Shown here one piece after another: positions 35,492-64,000 of a stretch of 64,000 nt of DNA (position 1 is its first letter; each line of letters opens with the position of its first letter). The DNA lies in contig NC_090778.1 in NCBI RefSeq assembly GCF_040054535.1, positions 8,254,001 to 8,318,000 of the forward strand. Direction: 5' to 3'. The notes under the pieces were generated by a model. It ran no database searches and was not told where the DNA came from. It saw only the letters and a list, made by a program, of their open reading frames with translations. Origin of the DNA: Antennarius striatus. Its lineage: Eukaryota; Chordata; Actinopteri; Lophiiformes; Antennariidae. A program made the translations under genes and the position numbers.

Positions 35492-37995
35492 TTTTGCTGG
35501 AAACCACTTCAATGAAAAGTGACATAACATTAGACCATGAAGCATTGTTTAACAACGGCCAGTTGCCCTGTAACTAAACCCAACATCAGTGTCATCGTGT
35601 ACTGGCACACCATGGAGTGTAGGTCCACATCAGTGCTTCCAGTGACAAGTCAGACCACTGGAGGTCAGCAACTACGAGCATTTAAGCTTTTATTAGACGA
35701 GTCTGTGATTACAGGCCAGCTAACATTTCATTAGAAACCAGATCTGCTGGTTATCCTTTAAATAGTAGAGTAACCTGATAATATTATATCTGACTGACGC
35801 TAATGTATCAGAAAAAGTAGTGTCAGGGCTCTGACTTTTCCAGAGATCAGTAGTACAGTATTATATTTTGCGGGTATAATGTGCAAATTCTGTCGTTGTA
35901 TTTCATTTCAAAGTAGTAAACGTTGTCTCATTCACTCTGATGTGACTCAAGCCTGCATTTATTGAACATCTGAAGAGATCAGTGTTCTAAGCAGTAGATG
36001 TTTCTTCTGACTTTAATCTGTTCAGCTAATCACAGTGGAGAGCTTGGTCAGCTGAAGTGGAACTAGAAAGGAAAGGTGTTTACGTGACGATTTAGGATAG
36101 AAAATCAATTCTTGACTTCATCATATGCTGACATGTCCGGGATTTCCGCATATTTACCTCATGTTGCTGTAGAAATTTCTGTTATTTCTGATGATCATTT
36201 CATTGTATTGTAATAAATATAATGTGGGAGGTTTATGGCAGGCCCTAACAGCACCTCCCCTCTTCAAGAAATCAATGATCTTATGACCTGTTTTTTTTTT
36301 CTGAGCTTGCAATAATTTAACCAAAAAAAACATCTGCATTTTTTACAAACTAAAAATATTTTCTTTTTACTGTTTAAAGTAAAAAAAAAAAGCAGAAATG
36401 TTGAGTTGTTGACAGAGATACTGACTCTAGACTGATGGTGGTCTAGGACCCAACAAGGGCCAATCAGTGGTCTGAATACTGACTGGTATGTTCAAACATA
36501 AGCCTTTGCTTTTCTATAACCATTATTCATTTCATATTTTTTCCTCCATGATCTAGGTGTGTGTTCCGAAACACGTATCTGCCACTTGTTGTAATAAGAT
36601 TTGAGCTCTCATCTGATTGACCAATCACATTCAGCTACATCAGAGTCTACCTAAACTAAGTATGATCACCTCATAAGAAAAGCCAAATTTATCTAAAGAC
36701 AAAACTGAAAATGTATAAATCTAAATGGAAACATGAGATAAAACCCTAAAAATGTTTTTGGATTTTTTAATTTTCCAAGAGCCAATTGTAGGTTCTCCAA
36801 GCGTTATTGAACACGCAGTTGTTTTCAAAAATTAATAAATGCTTCCACCATGTGATCAATAGTTTCCATCGATAGTAAACAACTTTCATTAAATGTAAAA
36901 CTTTTGTATTTTTCTTTGTTTTAAAGATATTTTAAATGATGCTACTGTTATTTTTCATTTGTAGAAAGAGACAAATCTGCCACTGTAATAATTCTTAACA
37001 CTGGGCCACTGGATGTCTAAAAAATCTCTCTCACTTCACACAGGTAAAAGGTTCACTATGTATGAATGTATCTGAATAGAATTACATGTATGAAACCCAT
37101 TCTGATTCAAGGACTGCCCAGATTCAAATGACTGTTACGGACATACAAGTGACTGTGATTTTGTGAACACAGGAAATATGTGCTTGATGATGTGCATTTA
37201 TTTCCTCTGTTGGATAATAAAGTTGTATTTTAGTAAAGTCCTGTGTCTCTCATGTATCACTGGATAGTTTTGTCATGGATATAACCATCAATGTCTCTAT
37301 AAGATTATAAAATGACCAACAGGAACACAGTTATGTAAAAATGTTTGCTGTTGTTATTCTACAAAGAATATTATTCTACAAAGAATTATTTTCTTACACT
37401 CACAAATTAAGGGATTTGGGACTTCAGGCTGAAACACAATGATAAAAGACTTGTTGTGGCATACCACACCCACCTCTGTCACAGCATACACTATATGACT
37501 TGTGAGATTAGACTAAACTTGAATTATAGTTAGAGTCCACCCAGGAACATTTCAGTCATCAAGAGGTACTGTATCTATGGACCAGATCAAGGAGGACATC
37601 ATTAATGTCCCGGAAACATCCACAAATCTTTTTTCCCTGAAGTCTCAACATCTGGAGCCTTGAGTTTAGCTTCATCTCCTGATCTCAAAGACCGACAAAT
37701 GGGAGAGGGTCATCAGCTCTAAGTTTGTTTCTCCTGGGGATGACACTGATGGATTCACCCCATCCATGAAGTCCAACCTGCACCTGTTGTGTTAACTGGA
37801 AGGAGGCAGCCCCACAAAAACTTGTGAAAACCTCCAAAGTGAACAGAACATAAAGGCCAGTGATTAAATGTCAATTAAACTACTGTTAGACTGAATCAGC
37901 CCTTTGTGAATGATTCCCATTGTTTGTTCAAGTAATTCTACCCTATACCCATCATGCAATGGGAGGTTTCTAAGGTGACCTGACTATCAACAAAA
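35492..37995 (+). other. gramd2b 3' UTR and intergenic sequence
   Basis: No coding exon is recognised between the gramd2b stop and the spmip10-like start. The left part should be gramd2b 3' UTR; AATAAA hexamers occur near 36212 and at 37216-37221. A direct duplication of ATTCTACAAAGAAT lies around 37355-37390. Confidence 0.5.
37216..37221 (+). terminator. Candidate polyadenylation signal (gramd2b)
   Basis: A canonical AATAAA lies about 1.7 kb after the gramd2b stop, followed by a GT-rich segment (GTTGTATTTTAG, then GTCCTGTGTC). A nearer hexamer near 36212 is an alternative. Confidence 0.4.
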
Positions 37996-40900
37996 ATGAC
38001 TGCTGCACCAAAGAAGGCTCACCAGCATAAGTGAGTACTGATAGAATTATTATCATTATATTGTTATTTTTTTTATTAGCCATTGTAGACCATATGTGTC
38101 TCAGAAGCTTTTTCTTGTTAACATGTGTAAGTAAAATGATACACATAGCAAACCTGGAAACATGACGTTTCTGTGGTCACAGTTTGCAATGTTGTCTTAA
38201 AGCAATAAGGCGGATTTGGGACCTGGTGACCTTACATTTATTTATTTATTTATCCAGTTTATTTTCTTCTTTCCAGACATGTTATTACATTGCTATAAGA
38301 TTGAAGAAGAGCATTTTGGCCTCGCCATGTTTCGTCTCTGTGACAGATTTTTGGTGAAATCATTTAATGTGCAAAACTTTGCACATTAAATGATTTCACC
38401 AAAAAGATGCGAATCAAACCTACGACTTCCATACCGGATCGGTCGAGGCCCGGGTTAACAACAACCGCCATCGGTGCTGTTGACCTACAGGGCGCCGGTG
38501 GAAATTGGATTACCGTTGGTCAAAGAAGGAGAGGAGGAAAGTGCGTCCGCTCGTAGAAAGAGAAGAGGAACATCAAGAGTATAGGACTAAGAGTAGGGAC
38601 GTTGAATGTTGGAACTATGACAGGAAAAGGTAGAGAGTTGGTCGACATGATGCAGAGAAGGAAGGTAGACATACTGTGTGTACAGGAGACCAGGTGGAAA
38701 GGTAGCAAGGCTAGAAGTTTAGGAGCAGGGTTCAAGTTGTTCTGTCATGGTATAGATGGGAAGAGAAATAGAGTAGGAGTTATCTTGAAGGAGGAGTTTG
38801 TTAGGAATGTCCTGGAGGTAAAAAGAGTGTCGGATAGAGTGATGATTCTGAAGCTAGAAATAGAAGGTGTGATGTTCAATGTTGTTAGCGGGTATGCTCC
38901 ACAGGTAGGATGTGAGCTGGAGGAGGAGAAGTTCTGGTCGGACTTTGATGAAGTGATGCAGAGCATGCCTAGAAGTGAGAGAGTTGTCATTGGAGCAGAC
39001 TTCATGGACATGTGGGTGCAGGAAACAGAGGTGATGAGGATGTGATGGGCAGGTTTGGTATCCAGGAGACGAACGCAGAAGGACAGATGGTGGTTGACTT
39101 TGCAAAAAGGATGGAAATGGCTGTAGTGAATACTTTCTTCCAGAAGAGGCAGGAACATAGAGTGACCTATAAGAGTGGCAGTAGGAGCACACAGGTAGAC
39201 TACATCTTGTGTAGACGGTGTAACCTGAAAGAGATCAGTGACTGCAAAGTAGTGGTAGGCGAGAGTGTAGCCAAACAGCATAGGATGGGGGTGTGTAGGA
39301 TGACTCTGATTGTGAGGAAGATCAAGAGGGCAAAGGCAGAGCAGAAGACGAAATGGTGGAAGCTGAAAAAGGAAGAGTGTTGCATGACTTTTAGGAAGGA
39401 GTTAAGACAGGCTCTGGGTGGTCAGGAGGTGCTTCCAGATGACTGGACAACTACAGCTAATGTGATCAGGGAGACAGGTAAGAGAGTACTTGGTGTGTCA
39501 TCTGGAAGGAAAGTAGATAAGGAGACTTGATGGTGGAATGAGGAGGTACAGGAGTGTATACAGAGAAAGAGGTTAGCCAAGAGGAAGTGGGACACTGAGA
39601 GGACTGAGGAGAGTAGACAGGAGTACAGGGAGATGCAGCGTAAGGTGAAGGTAGAGGTAGCAAAGGCCAAACAAGTAGCTTATGATGACTTGTATGCTAG
39701 GTTGGACAGTAAGGAGGGAGAGACTGATCTGTACCGGTTGGCAAGACAGAGAGATAGCGATGGGAAAGACGTGCAGCAGGTTAGTGTGATTAAAGATAGG
39801 GATGGAAGTCTATTGAGTCTATTGAGAGAGAACAAAGACTAGAAGAGGTGACTGTTGTGGACCAGGATGTAGCAAAGATTAGTCAGGATGAAGTGAGGAG
39901 GACATTGAAGAGGATGAAGAGTGGAAAGGCAGTCAGTCCTGATGATATACCTGTAGAGGTATGGGAGTGTCTAGGAGAGGTGGCAGTAGAGTTTATGACT
40001 GGGTTGTTCAATAAGATCTTAGATAGTGAGAAGATGCCTGAGGAATGGAGGAGAAGTGTGCTGGTGCCCATTTTTAAGAACAAGGGAGATGTGCAGAGTT
40101 ATGGCAACTACAGAGGAATAAAGCTGATGAGCCATACAATGAAGTTATGGGAGAGAGTAGTGGAAGCTAGACTAAGGGCAGAAGTGAACATTTGTGAGCA
40201 GCAGTACGGTTTCATGCCAAAAAAGAGTACTACAGATGCAGTATTTGCTTTGAGGATGTTGATAGAGAAGTACAGAGAAGGCCAGAGGGAGCTGCATTGT
40301 GTTTTTGTAGATCTGGAGAAAGCTTACGACAGGGTGCCCAGAGAGGAACTGTGGTATTGTATGAGGAAGTCTGGAGTGGCAGAGAAGCATGTTAGAGCAG
40401 TGCAGGACATGTATGAGGACTGTAAGACAGTGGTGAGGTGTGCTGTAGGTGTGACAGAGGAGTTCAAGGTGGAGGTGGGACTGCATCAGGGATCAGCTCT
40501 GAGTCCCTTCTTGTTCCCTATGGTGATGGACAGGCTGACAGACGAGGTTAGACAGGAATCTCCATGGACTATGATGTTTGCAGATGACATTGTGATCTGC
40601 AGTGAGAGCAGGGAACAGGTGGAGGAGAAGCTCGAGAGGTGGAGGTTTGTCCTGGAAAGGAGAGGAATGAAGGTTAGCCGCAGTAAGACAGAATACATGT
40701 GTGTGAATGAGAGGGACCCAAGTGGAAGAGTGAGGTTACAGGGAGAAGAGATCAAAAAGGTGGAGGATTTTAAGTACTTAGGCTCAACAGTCCAGAGCAA
40801 TGGAGAGTGTGGAAAAGAGGTGAAGAAGCGTGTACAGGCAGGATGGAACGGGTGGAGGAAAGTGTCAGGTGTGATGTGTGATAAAAGAGTTTCAGCTAAA

Positions 40901-41589
40901 ATGAAAGGAAAGGTGAACAAAACTGTGGTGAGACCAGCGATGTTGTTTGGTCTAGAGACAGTGTCACTGAAGAAAAGACAGGAGACAGAGCTGGAGGTAG
41001 TAGAGATGAAGATGCTGAGGTTCTCTCTGGGAGTGACCAGGAAGGATAGGATCAGGAATGAGTACATCAGAGGGACAGCACATGTTAGAGGTTTTGAAGA
41101 TAAAGTCAGAGAGGCCAGACTGAGATGGTTTGGACATGTCCAGAGGAGAGATAGTGAATATATTGGTAGTAGGATGCTGAGTTTTGAACTGCCAGGCAGG
41201 AGGCCTAGAGGAAGACCAAAGAGGAGGTTTATGGATGTAATGAGGGAAGACATGAAGGTAGTTGGTGTGAGAGAAGAGGATTCAAAGGACAGGGCTAGAT
41301 GGAAGAAATTGATTTGCTGTGGTGACCCCTGAAGGGAAAAGCCGAAAGGAAAAGAAGAAGATTTAATGTGCAAAACTTTGGTTCACAGTGTTTGAACCAA
41401 TTGTCTCTTCATCTCCATTTTGAGGCAATACTCTCACATCCCAACGTTCTCAAGACGACATCCTATGATCCCCAAACTGTATGTGATGCCATGGAAACAG
41501 GACATGGTGAACCAGAGAGCCCTCGTGAAGGTAGATACAAGGGAAGGAAATATACATACCATGTGAAAATGTTCAATCATTTTCAGTGG

Positions 41590-41650
<61 letters not shown>

Positions 41651-42068
41651 AGAATGCTGCTTTGGCAGAGATCCCCGTTGTTCCCCATGAGGAGTCGTTG
41701 TGGTTTTGTGGTGAGGAGCGTATCTGCCACAATCAGGATTCTGGTAACTGCGCATCTTTATCCTCCCCTTCCTCACCTCTTATCCAGAGAGGACTGACAG
41801 CTCATCGCTCCTCTCACCTCTCCAGGTAAAAAATACCCTCAGACCTCATTCCTCATGGTCATGTTGGAATCACATATACAGTCTAACAAGTTGGTTTTTT
41901 TTCTGTTTTGACAAATAATTTTGATAATCTCTTGAATGACATGAGGCAACAACAAACCAGTATATCATGTTTCCATCAGTTGTCCCTGATGGAATATGTG
42001 TTAATCCTCTCTTTCCCTGCAGGTATAACAGCTCAGTGGTGACAACCAGACACCTCTACCAAGCCTGA
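37996..42068 (+). CDS. spmip10: Sperm microtubule inner protein 10-like (TEX43), four exons
   Basis: Coding exons 37996-38030, 41425-41530, 41653-41825 and 42023-42068 (360 nt, 119 aa) join in frame with GT-AG borders. The product starts MTAAPKKAHQ. It carries the hallmark MIPKLYVMPWKQDMV (human TEX43: MIPRRYVMPWKENM), then AEIPVVPHEESLWFCGEERI and a C-terminal SRYNSSVV (human SRYQSTV). Human TEX43/SPMIP10 is about 134 aa, is testis-expressed and lines the inside of sperm doublet microtubules. The family match rests on motif order recalled from the human protein; the frame and splice evidence is direct. Human TEX43 also lies in 5q23 between GRAMD2B and SLC12A2. Intron 1 holds a 3-kb RTE insertion 44 bp from exon 2, and exon 3 uses a TG-repeat acceptor. 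Confidence 0.85.
38232..38290 (-). mobile_element. 3'-end scrap of the ORF1-like retroposon (copy C)
   Basis: ATTT units followed by CCAGTTTATTTTCTTCTTTC and CAGACATGTTATTA match the 3' end of copies A (32475) and B (47135), then similarity stops. It is a severely 5'-truncated copy in spmip10 intron 1. Confidence 0.7.
38348..38405. repeat. 58-bp palindrome at RTE 5' junction
   Basis: The arms are 38348-38375 and 38378-38405, 28 bp each and perfectly complementary, around a 2-nt centre (AC). The left arm is flanking host DNA plus target-site duplication. The right arm is an inverted copy of it and sits between the duplication and the recognisable element. Confidence 0.93.
38602..39842 (+). 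pseudogene. RTE endonuclease region (frame-broken)
   Basis: The APE-like endonuclease begins with the LNVGTMTGKG block and contains CVQETRWKG (catalytic Glu), VVSGYAPQVG and VVIGADF. The expected N-G-H motif after GADF is lost by a frameshift near 39005. The frame resumes at 39012 with STQVDYILCRR and runs to a TGA at 39528-39530 next to a WWNEE-coding stretch. A linker continues at 39633-39842. At least three breaks separate it from the RT. Confidence 0.85.
39848..41332 (+). pseudogene. RTE reverse transcriptase region (494 codons open)
   Basis: A long uninterrupted frame covers the RT: SGKAVSPDDIPVEVW, SVLVPIFKNKGD, NYRGIKLMSH, EQQYGFMPKKSTTDA, FVDLEKAYDRVPRE, LHQGSALSPFLF, and the catalytic FADDIVIC (FADD at 40577-40588). 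The GRRPRGRPKRRF tail follows. The domain itself looks intact although the upstream endonuclease frame is broken. The reverse strand shows a long open frame that is only a shadow. Confidence 0.9.
41590..41652. repeat. (TG)n tract ending at spmip10 exon 3 acceptor
   Basis: About 60 bp of perfect TG run into CAG at 41650-41652, and exon 3 begins at 41653. Intron 2 is only 122 bp. No other pyrimidine tract is present. Confidence 0.93.
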
Positions 42069-42360
42069 AGATGCAGCAGAAACACCAGAGGGCATTTAGA
42101 GAAGCAATACCCCTGTCAAGCCCAACCGTAACCCTAACCTACCCTCCTCTGCCTCTGATGGGTTTAACATGGCAAAACATTTTGTAGTCCTGGGCTGAAA
42201 GAGCTCTGACTCCCTGAGAAATGTTACTGAGTCCTTCAGAGGAGCCCAGTGGTTTAGGTGGGGAGGCTTCATGATACATGTTGGTTATGCTACTTTATGA
42301 TTATTCATGCACTTAGTTATCATACTGTGAAAATGATCTATCAAACACACAGGATCATGC

Positions 42361-42366
42361 AATAAA
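42361..42366 (+). terminator. Candidate polyadenylation signal (spmip10)
   Basis: AATAAA lies about 290 bp after the spmip10-like stop codon and is followed by TGTGTTGTGTC, a GT-rich downstream element. Confidence 0.6.
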
Positions 42367-42730
42367 TGTGTTGTGTCAGACTCAAGTAACAATGATAATG
42401 ATTGGAAGGTTCTTAAATCTTCCTGATTCACAACAAAATCTGATCGTCAAGTCAAGTTAACAATACGTTCACTATCTTAGTCCTTAGGTTGGTTAAGATT
42501 AGTGTTTTAAGTATAACTGGTTTAACACGGGTTCTGACTGTCTGTACTTGTACTTTATTTATTGTACAGTGATTCTCTGTAGTATTTAGAATGTTGACAA
42601 AGAAAGCAATTGTTGTTCCTTATGCTAATCACATACACACCCACATGCTTCACCTCCCTGTGTACCAGTCTGGGCCTCTGAGAGAATGTGTGTGACCAGT
42701 AGTGATGTTAAAGTGCTTTGTTTCATGCTA

Positions 42731-42860
<130 letters not shown>

Positions 42861-43382
42861 GTTGAGGTGGCTCTTTAGTCATATGATGATGGTTCTGCTT
42901 CAGACGTTGTACCCCAACACGTCCACAAACAGATTTACGCACCAGCATTATCTCATTCTGACGATCACACATTCTCAACTGCACGCGCCAGGACGCGTGC
43001 CAAAGTTTGATGCGTAATGGACACCGAACATTTCGTTTCCCTCCCCCTCTCTGTCGTTCCACCGACATGCTGGGACGTCTCTGGAGTCCAGAAAGAGGAG
43101 GAGAAGGATGACAATAAGGTGTTTGAGTCATCTGAAGGGACGATACCCATTTAGTGATGATGGACAGATAGAAAGAGACCCGGTGACACACAGAGAACGG
43201 GTTATGTTGTCTTTTGCGCACTGAAAAGCGACTTGGAGCATCCAGTTAACAGCATTTCTCCAAAATTTCTGCAAACTTATTTTTAAACTAAATATTCAGT
43301 TTGGACTTCAGATTTGTGACGCTTGTTTGTAACTAAATGCTGCTGCGCCGTTGCACGGACCTCACCCAGGTTTTGGATTCGG

Positions 43383-43389
43383 TATTTAA
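43383..43389 (+). promoter_or_regulatory. Possible TATA-like element of slc12a2
   Basis: TATTTAA lies 50 bp before the slc12a2 ATG. If used, transcription would start around 43413 with a very short 5' UTR. A CpG-type start further upstream is equally possible. Confidence 0.25.
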
Positions 43390-43438
43390 GTGTTTGCATC
43401 AGTGACCTTCAGACAATTTTGTCGTTTTCCGAGCGGAC

Positions 43439-62459
<19,021 letters not shown>

Positions 62460-64000
62460 CCCACAGCCATAAAAGTGTGTCATAACCATTCACATATATA
62501 GAAACGTATCCTTGTTAATTTATTACAGTATTGTAACTTAAGCTGAAAAAAAGACCAGTTTTTAAAAAAAATTTTTTTAACAAGTTAATCAAAACCGATG
62601 GTCATTTAGTTTCTTTTACCTTCACTGATATCTGCCTTTTATGTGATGGAGTAATTAAAATGTGATTTAACAGATTTTGTATATTTTTATTTATATATAA
62701 TGATGAAATCATTATTTTAGAATGTTTGATGATATTCAGCAGACATGTAATTGAGAAGATGTATTTTTCACTGGGTTTCATACAGCAACACCATCTCTGT
62801 TAACATTATCTGATATATTGTTTTATTAAAAATGAACTAAATTACATTTTCTTGTCAAGTCATTTTTTACACGTCTACAGTTATTTCCCAATTTTTGTCA
62901 CGAGAGCACATTAGTGTTATGATTTTGTGTCATCAGTGAAAGAGTGGATACAAGACCAAATAGAAAGGATCACACGAAAATAAATCAAATTGACCTAAAA
63001 GCATATCTGATGTTTGGCCATTGTTCTACTTAGCTAATGTTTACAAGGTTTTTTGTTTTCTCTGGTGAGCTGGGATGCAGAAGTAACTAAATCTGCTCAT
63101 GACAACCCGTGTCTAAATGTAATATGATAGTCAATTTTATTACCATTACAGCCAAACCATTTTTAAAAATATTATCACAGTGAAAAATGACTCAATGCAA
63201 TGGTTGTCCAAGTGGACTCAACGGCCAGTGTAGGTGTCTCTAGAATTTACATTTAAACATCTAACGAAATACAGCATTTAAATAAAGTAGATGCTTTTTT
63301 TCCCTGTTACGTTGGCAAATAGTGACTTCTTGTGGACATTAAAGGCATTATTTTAGTTTTTTGCTGGTAATCATGAAAAATGTTTGTGGACCACAAAATG
63401 CACCACAAGATGGGATGGATTTCTGAATTTCTCACAGATGGAATTTCACAAAGTTTTCCAAGTTTCCTCCAGAGATGTAAGTATTTCACAAAAACTCATG
63501 AGTCTGGTATTTTATTGCCATTTGTTTTCTAGCAAATTTGGTAACTTACCTATCATTAAAATTATTTACTGTTACTTGTTTTAAAAGGCAATGCAAGTGA
63601 TGAAATTAATGGAGGAATAAATGACATTAAAAAAATAATTTACGGAGAGATGGAAAAGTAATATTCCAACAGACAAATTTTAACGCAAGTAGTTTAACTG
63701 TATTTCTAAGAATAATATATAAAAGCAATTTTAAGTATATAATTTCTGCTACCCACAGTACAGAGATTACTTACAGCTGCAAATTTTGTCACAACATGAT
63801 TAAAGCTAATCTGCAAAAACATTTATACTGGTACAGAATGAAGTTTTTCAGTCCTGGATGGATGAACTTATATATTATAATTTAGTTGCCTTGCCAGAGT
63901 GCATTAAAAGCTTATTTCACTAAGAATAGAGATGACAGGGGAAAAGATGCTGCTAACACTAACTTGGTAAATCTAGTTCCTATGTTCAATGTTTGCCAAA
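62460..64000 (+). other. slc12a2 3' UTR and downstream flank
   Basis: AT-rich sequence without coding exons. AATAAA hexamers occur near 62981, at 63281-63286 and near 63615. Mammalian slc12a2 has a long 3' UTR, so a UTR of 0.5-1.2 kb is reasonable. Nothing else is recognised up to the window end. Confidence 0.5.
63281..63286 (+). terminator. Candidate polyadenylation signal (slc12a2)
   Basis: AATAAA lies about 820 bp after the stop, with a T-rich stretch (GCTTTTTTTCCCTGTT) just downstream. The hexamer near 62981 is an alternative. Confidence 0.4.

Larger units (their letters stand above)
38382..41360 (+). mobile_element. RTE-type non-LTR retrotransposon, nearly complete
   Basis: A 3-kb element on the plus strand is flanked by a perfect 20-bp duplication, ATTTAATGTGCAAAACTTTG (38362-38381 and 41361-41380). 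The first 24 bp are an inverted copy of the flank; element sequence proper starts near 38406. Order: 5' UTR, apurinic-type endonuclease, reverse transcriptase, C-terminal tail, and a short AAG-rich 3' end (GAAAAGAAGAAG) as in RTE elements. The family is common in fish. It lies in spmip10 intron 1 in sense orientation. Frame breaks make it inactive. Confidence 0.92.

Noticed and set aside
37380..37850. Possible extra exon or processed fragment upstream of spmip10
   Set aside because: Some stretches look protein-like (for example around 37,580-37,700), but no frame is both open and splice-bounded, and no family could be recognised.
40486..41373. 295-codon open frame on the minus strand
   Set aside because: It is the shadow of the plus-strand RTE reverse transcriptase; the plus frame carries the catalytic motifs in order.

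Overview
The window is nuclear DNA from a teleost fish. Three spliced genes have vertebrate protein matches and clean GT-AG exon structures, introns are mostly short, CA/TG microsatellites are dense, and the transposable elements (BEL/Pao LTR, RTE-type and Rex1-type non-LTR elements, tRNA-headed SINE-like repeats) are typical of fish. There is no bacterial-style gene organisation and no CRISPR array.

Layout. Positions 1-18,900 hold no convincing host exon. They contain tetranucleotide repeats, a BEL/Pao retrotransposon with both LTRs and a 5-bp target duplication (2444-8558), a 5'-truncated RTE element on the minus strand (12332-13772) and two SINE-like repeats. At 18927-19871 (minus) lies a GC-rich coding exon with a clean splice donor that resembles the N-terminal region of ZNF608/ZNF609; its other exons are not visible. 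A near-consensus CTCF site (20381-20397) sits between it and the next, divergently oriented gene.

Three plus-strand genes follow. gramd2b (14 coding exons, 24649-35491, 406 aa) encodes a GRAM-domain, single-TM ER membrane protein. A small four-exon gene (37996-42068, 119 aa) resembles TEX43/SPMIP10, a sperm axonemal microtubule inner protein. slc12a2 (26 coding exons, 43439-62459, 1090 aa) encodes the Na-K-2Cl cotransporter NKCC1. All three reading frames stay open across every junction. The neighbourhood agrees with the human 5q23 region, where ZNF608, GRAMD2B, TEX43 and SLC12A2 all lie.

Introns carry much of the repeat load: a TIR DNA transposon with a nested ORF1-bearing retroposon (gramd2b intron 12), a near-intact RTE element (spmip10 intron 1), a second copy of the nested retroposon (slc12a2 intron 6), a Rex1-type fragment (slc12a2 intron 8) and a full-length-looking Rex1-type element with a 12-bp target duplication (slc12a2 intron 11).

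The most interesting observations are structural. (1) The 5' junction of the RTE insertion is a 58-bp palindrome that looks like a frozen snap-back priming event of the target-site 3' end. (2) Two other near-perfect palindromes with 2-nt centres resemble template-switch scars. (3) At four introns in three neighbouring genes, the 3' splice site is fed by a TG repeat instead of a normal pyrimidine tract. (4) The spmip10-like gene is easy to miss because a 3-kb retrotransposon landed 44 bp upstream of its second exon.
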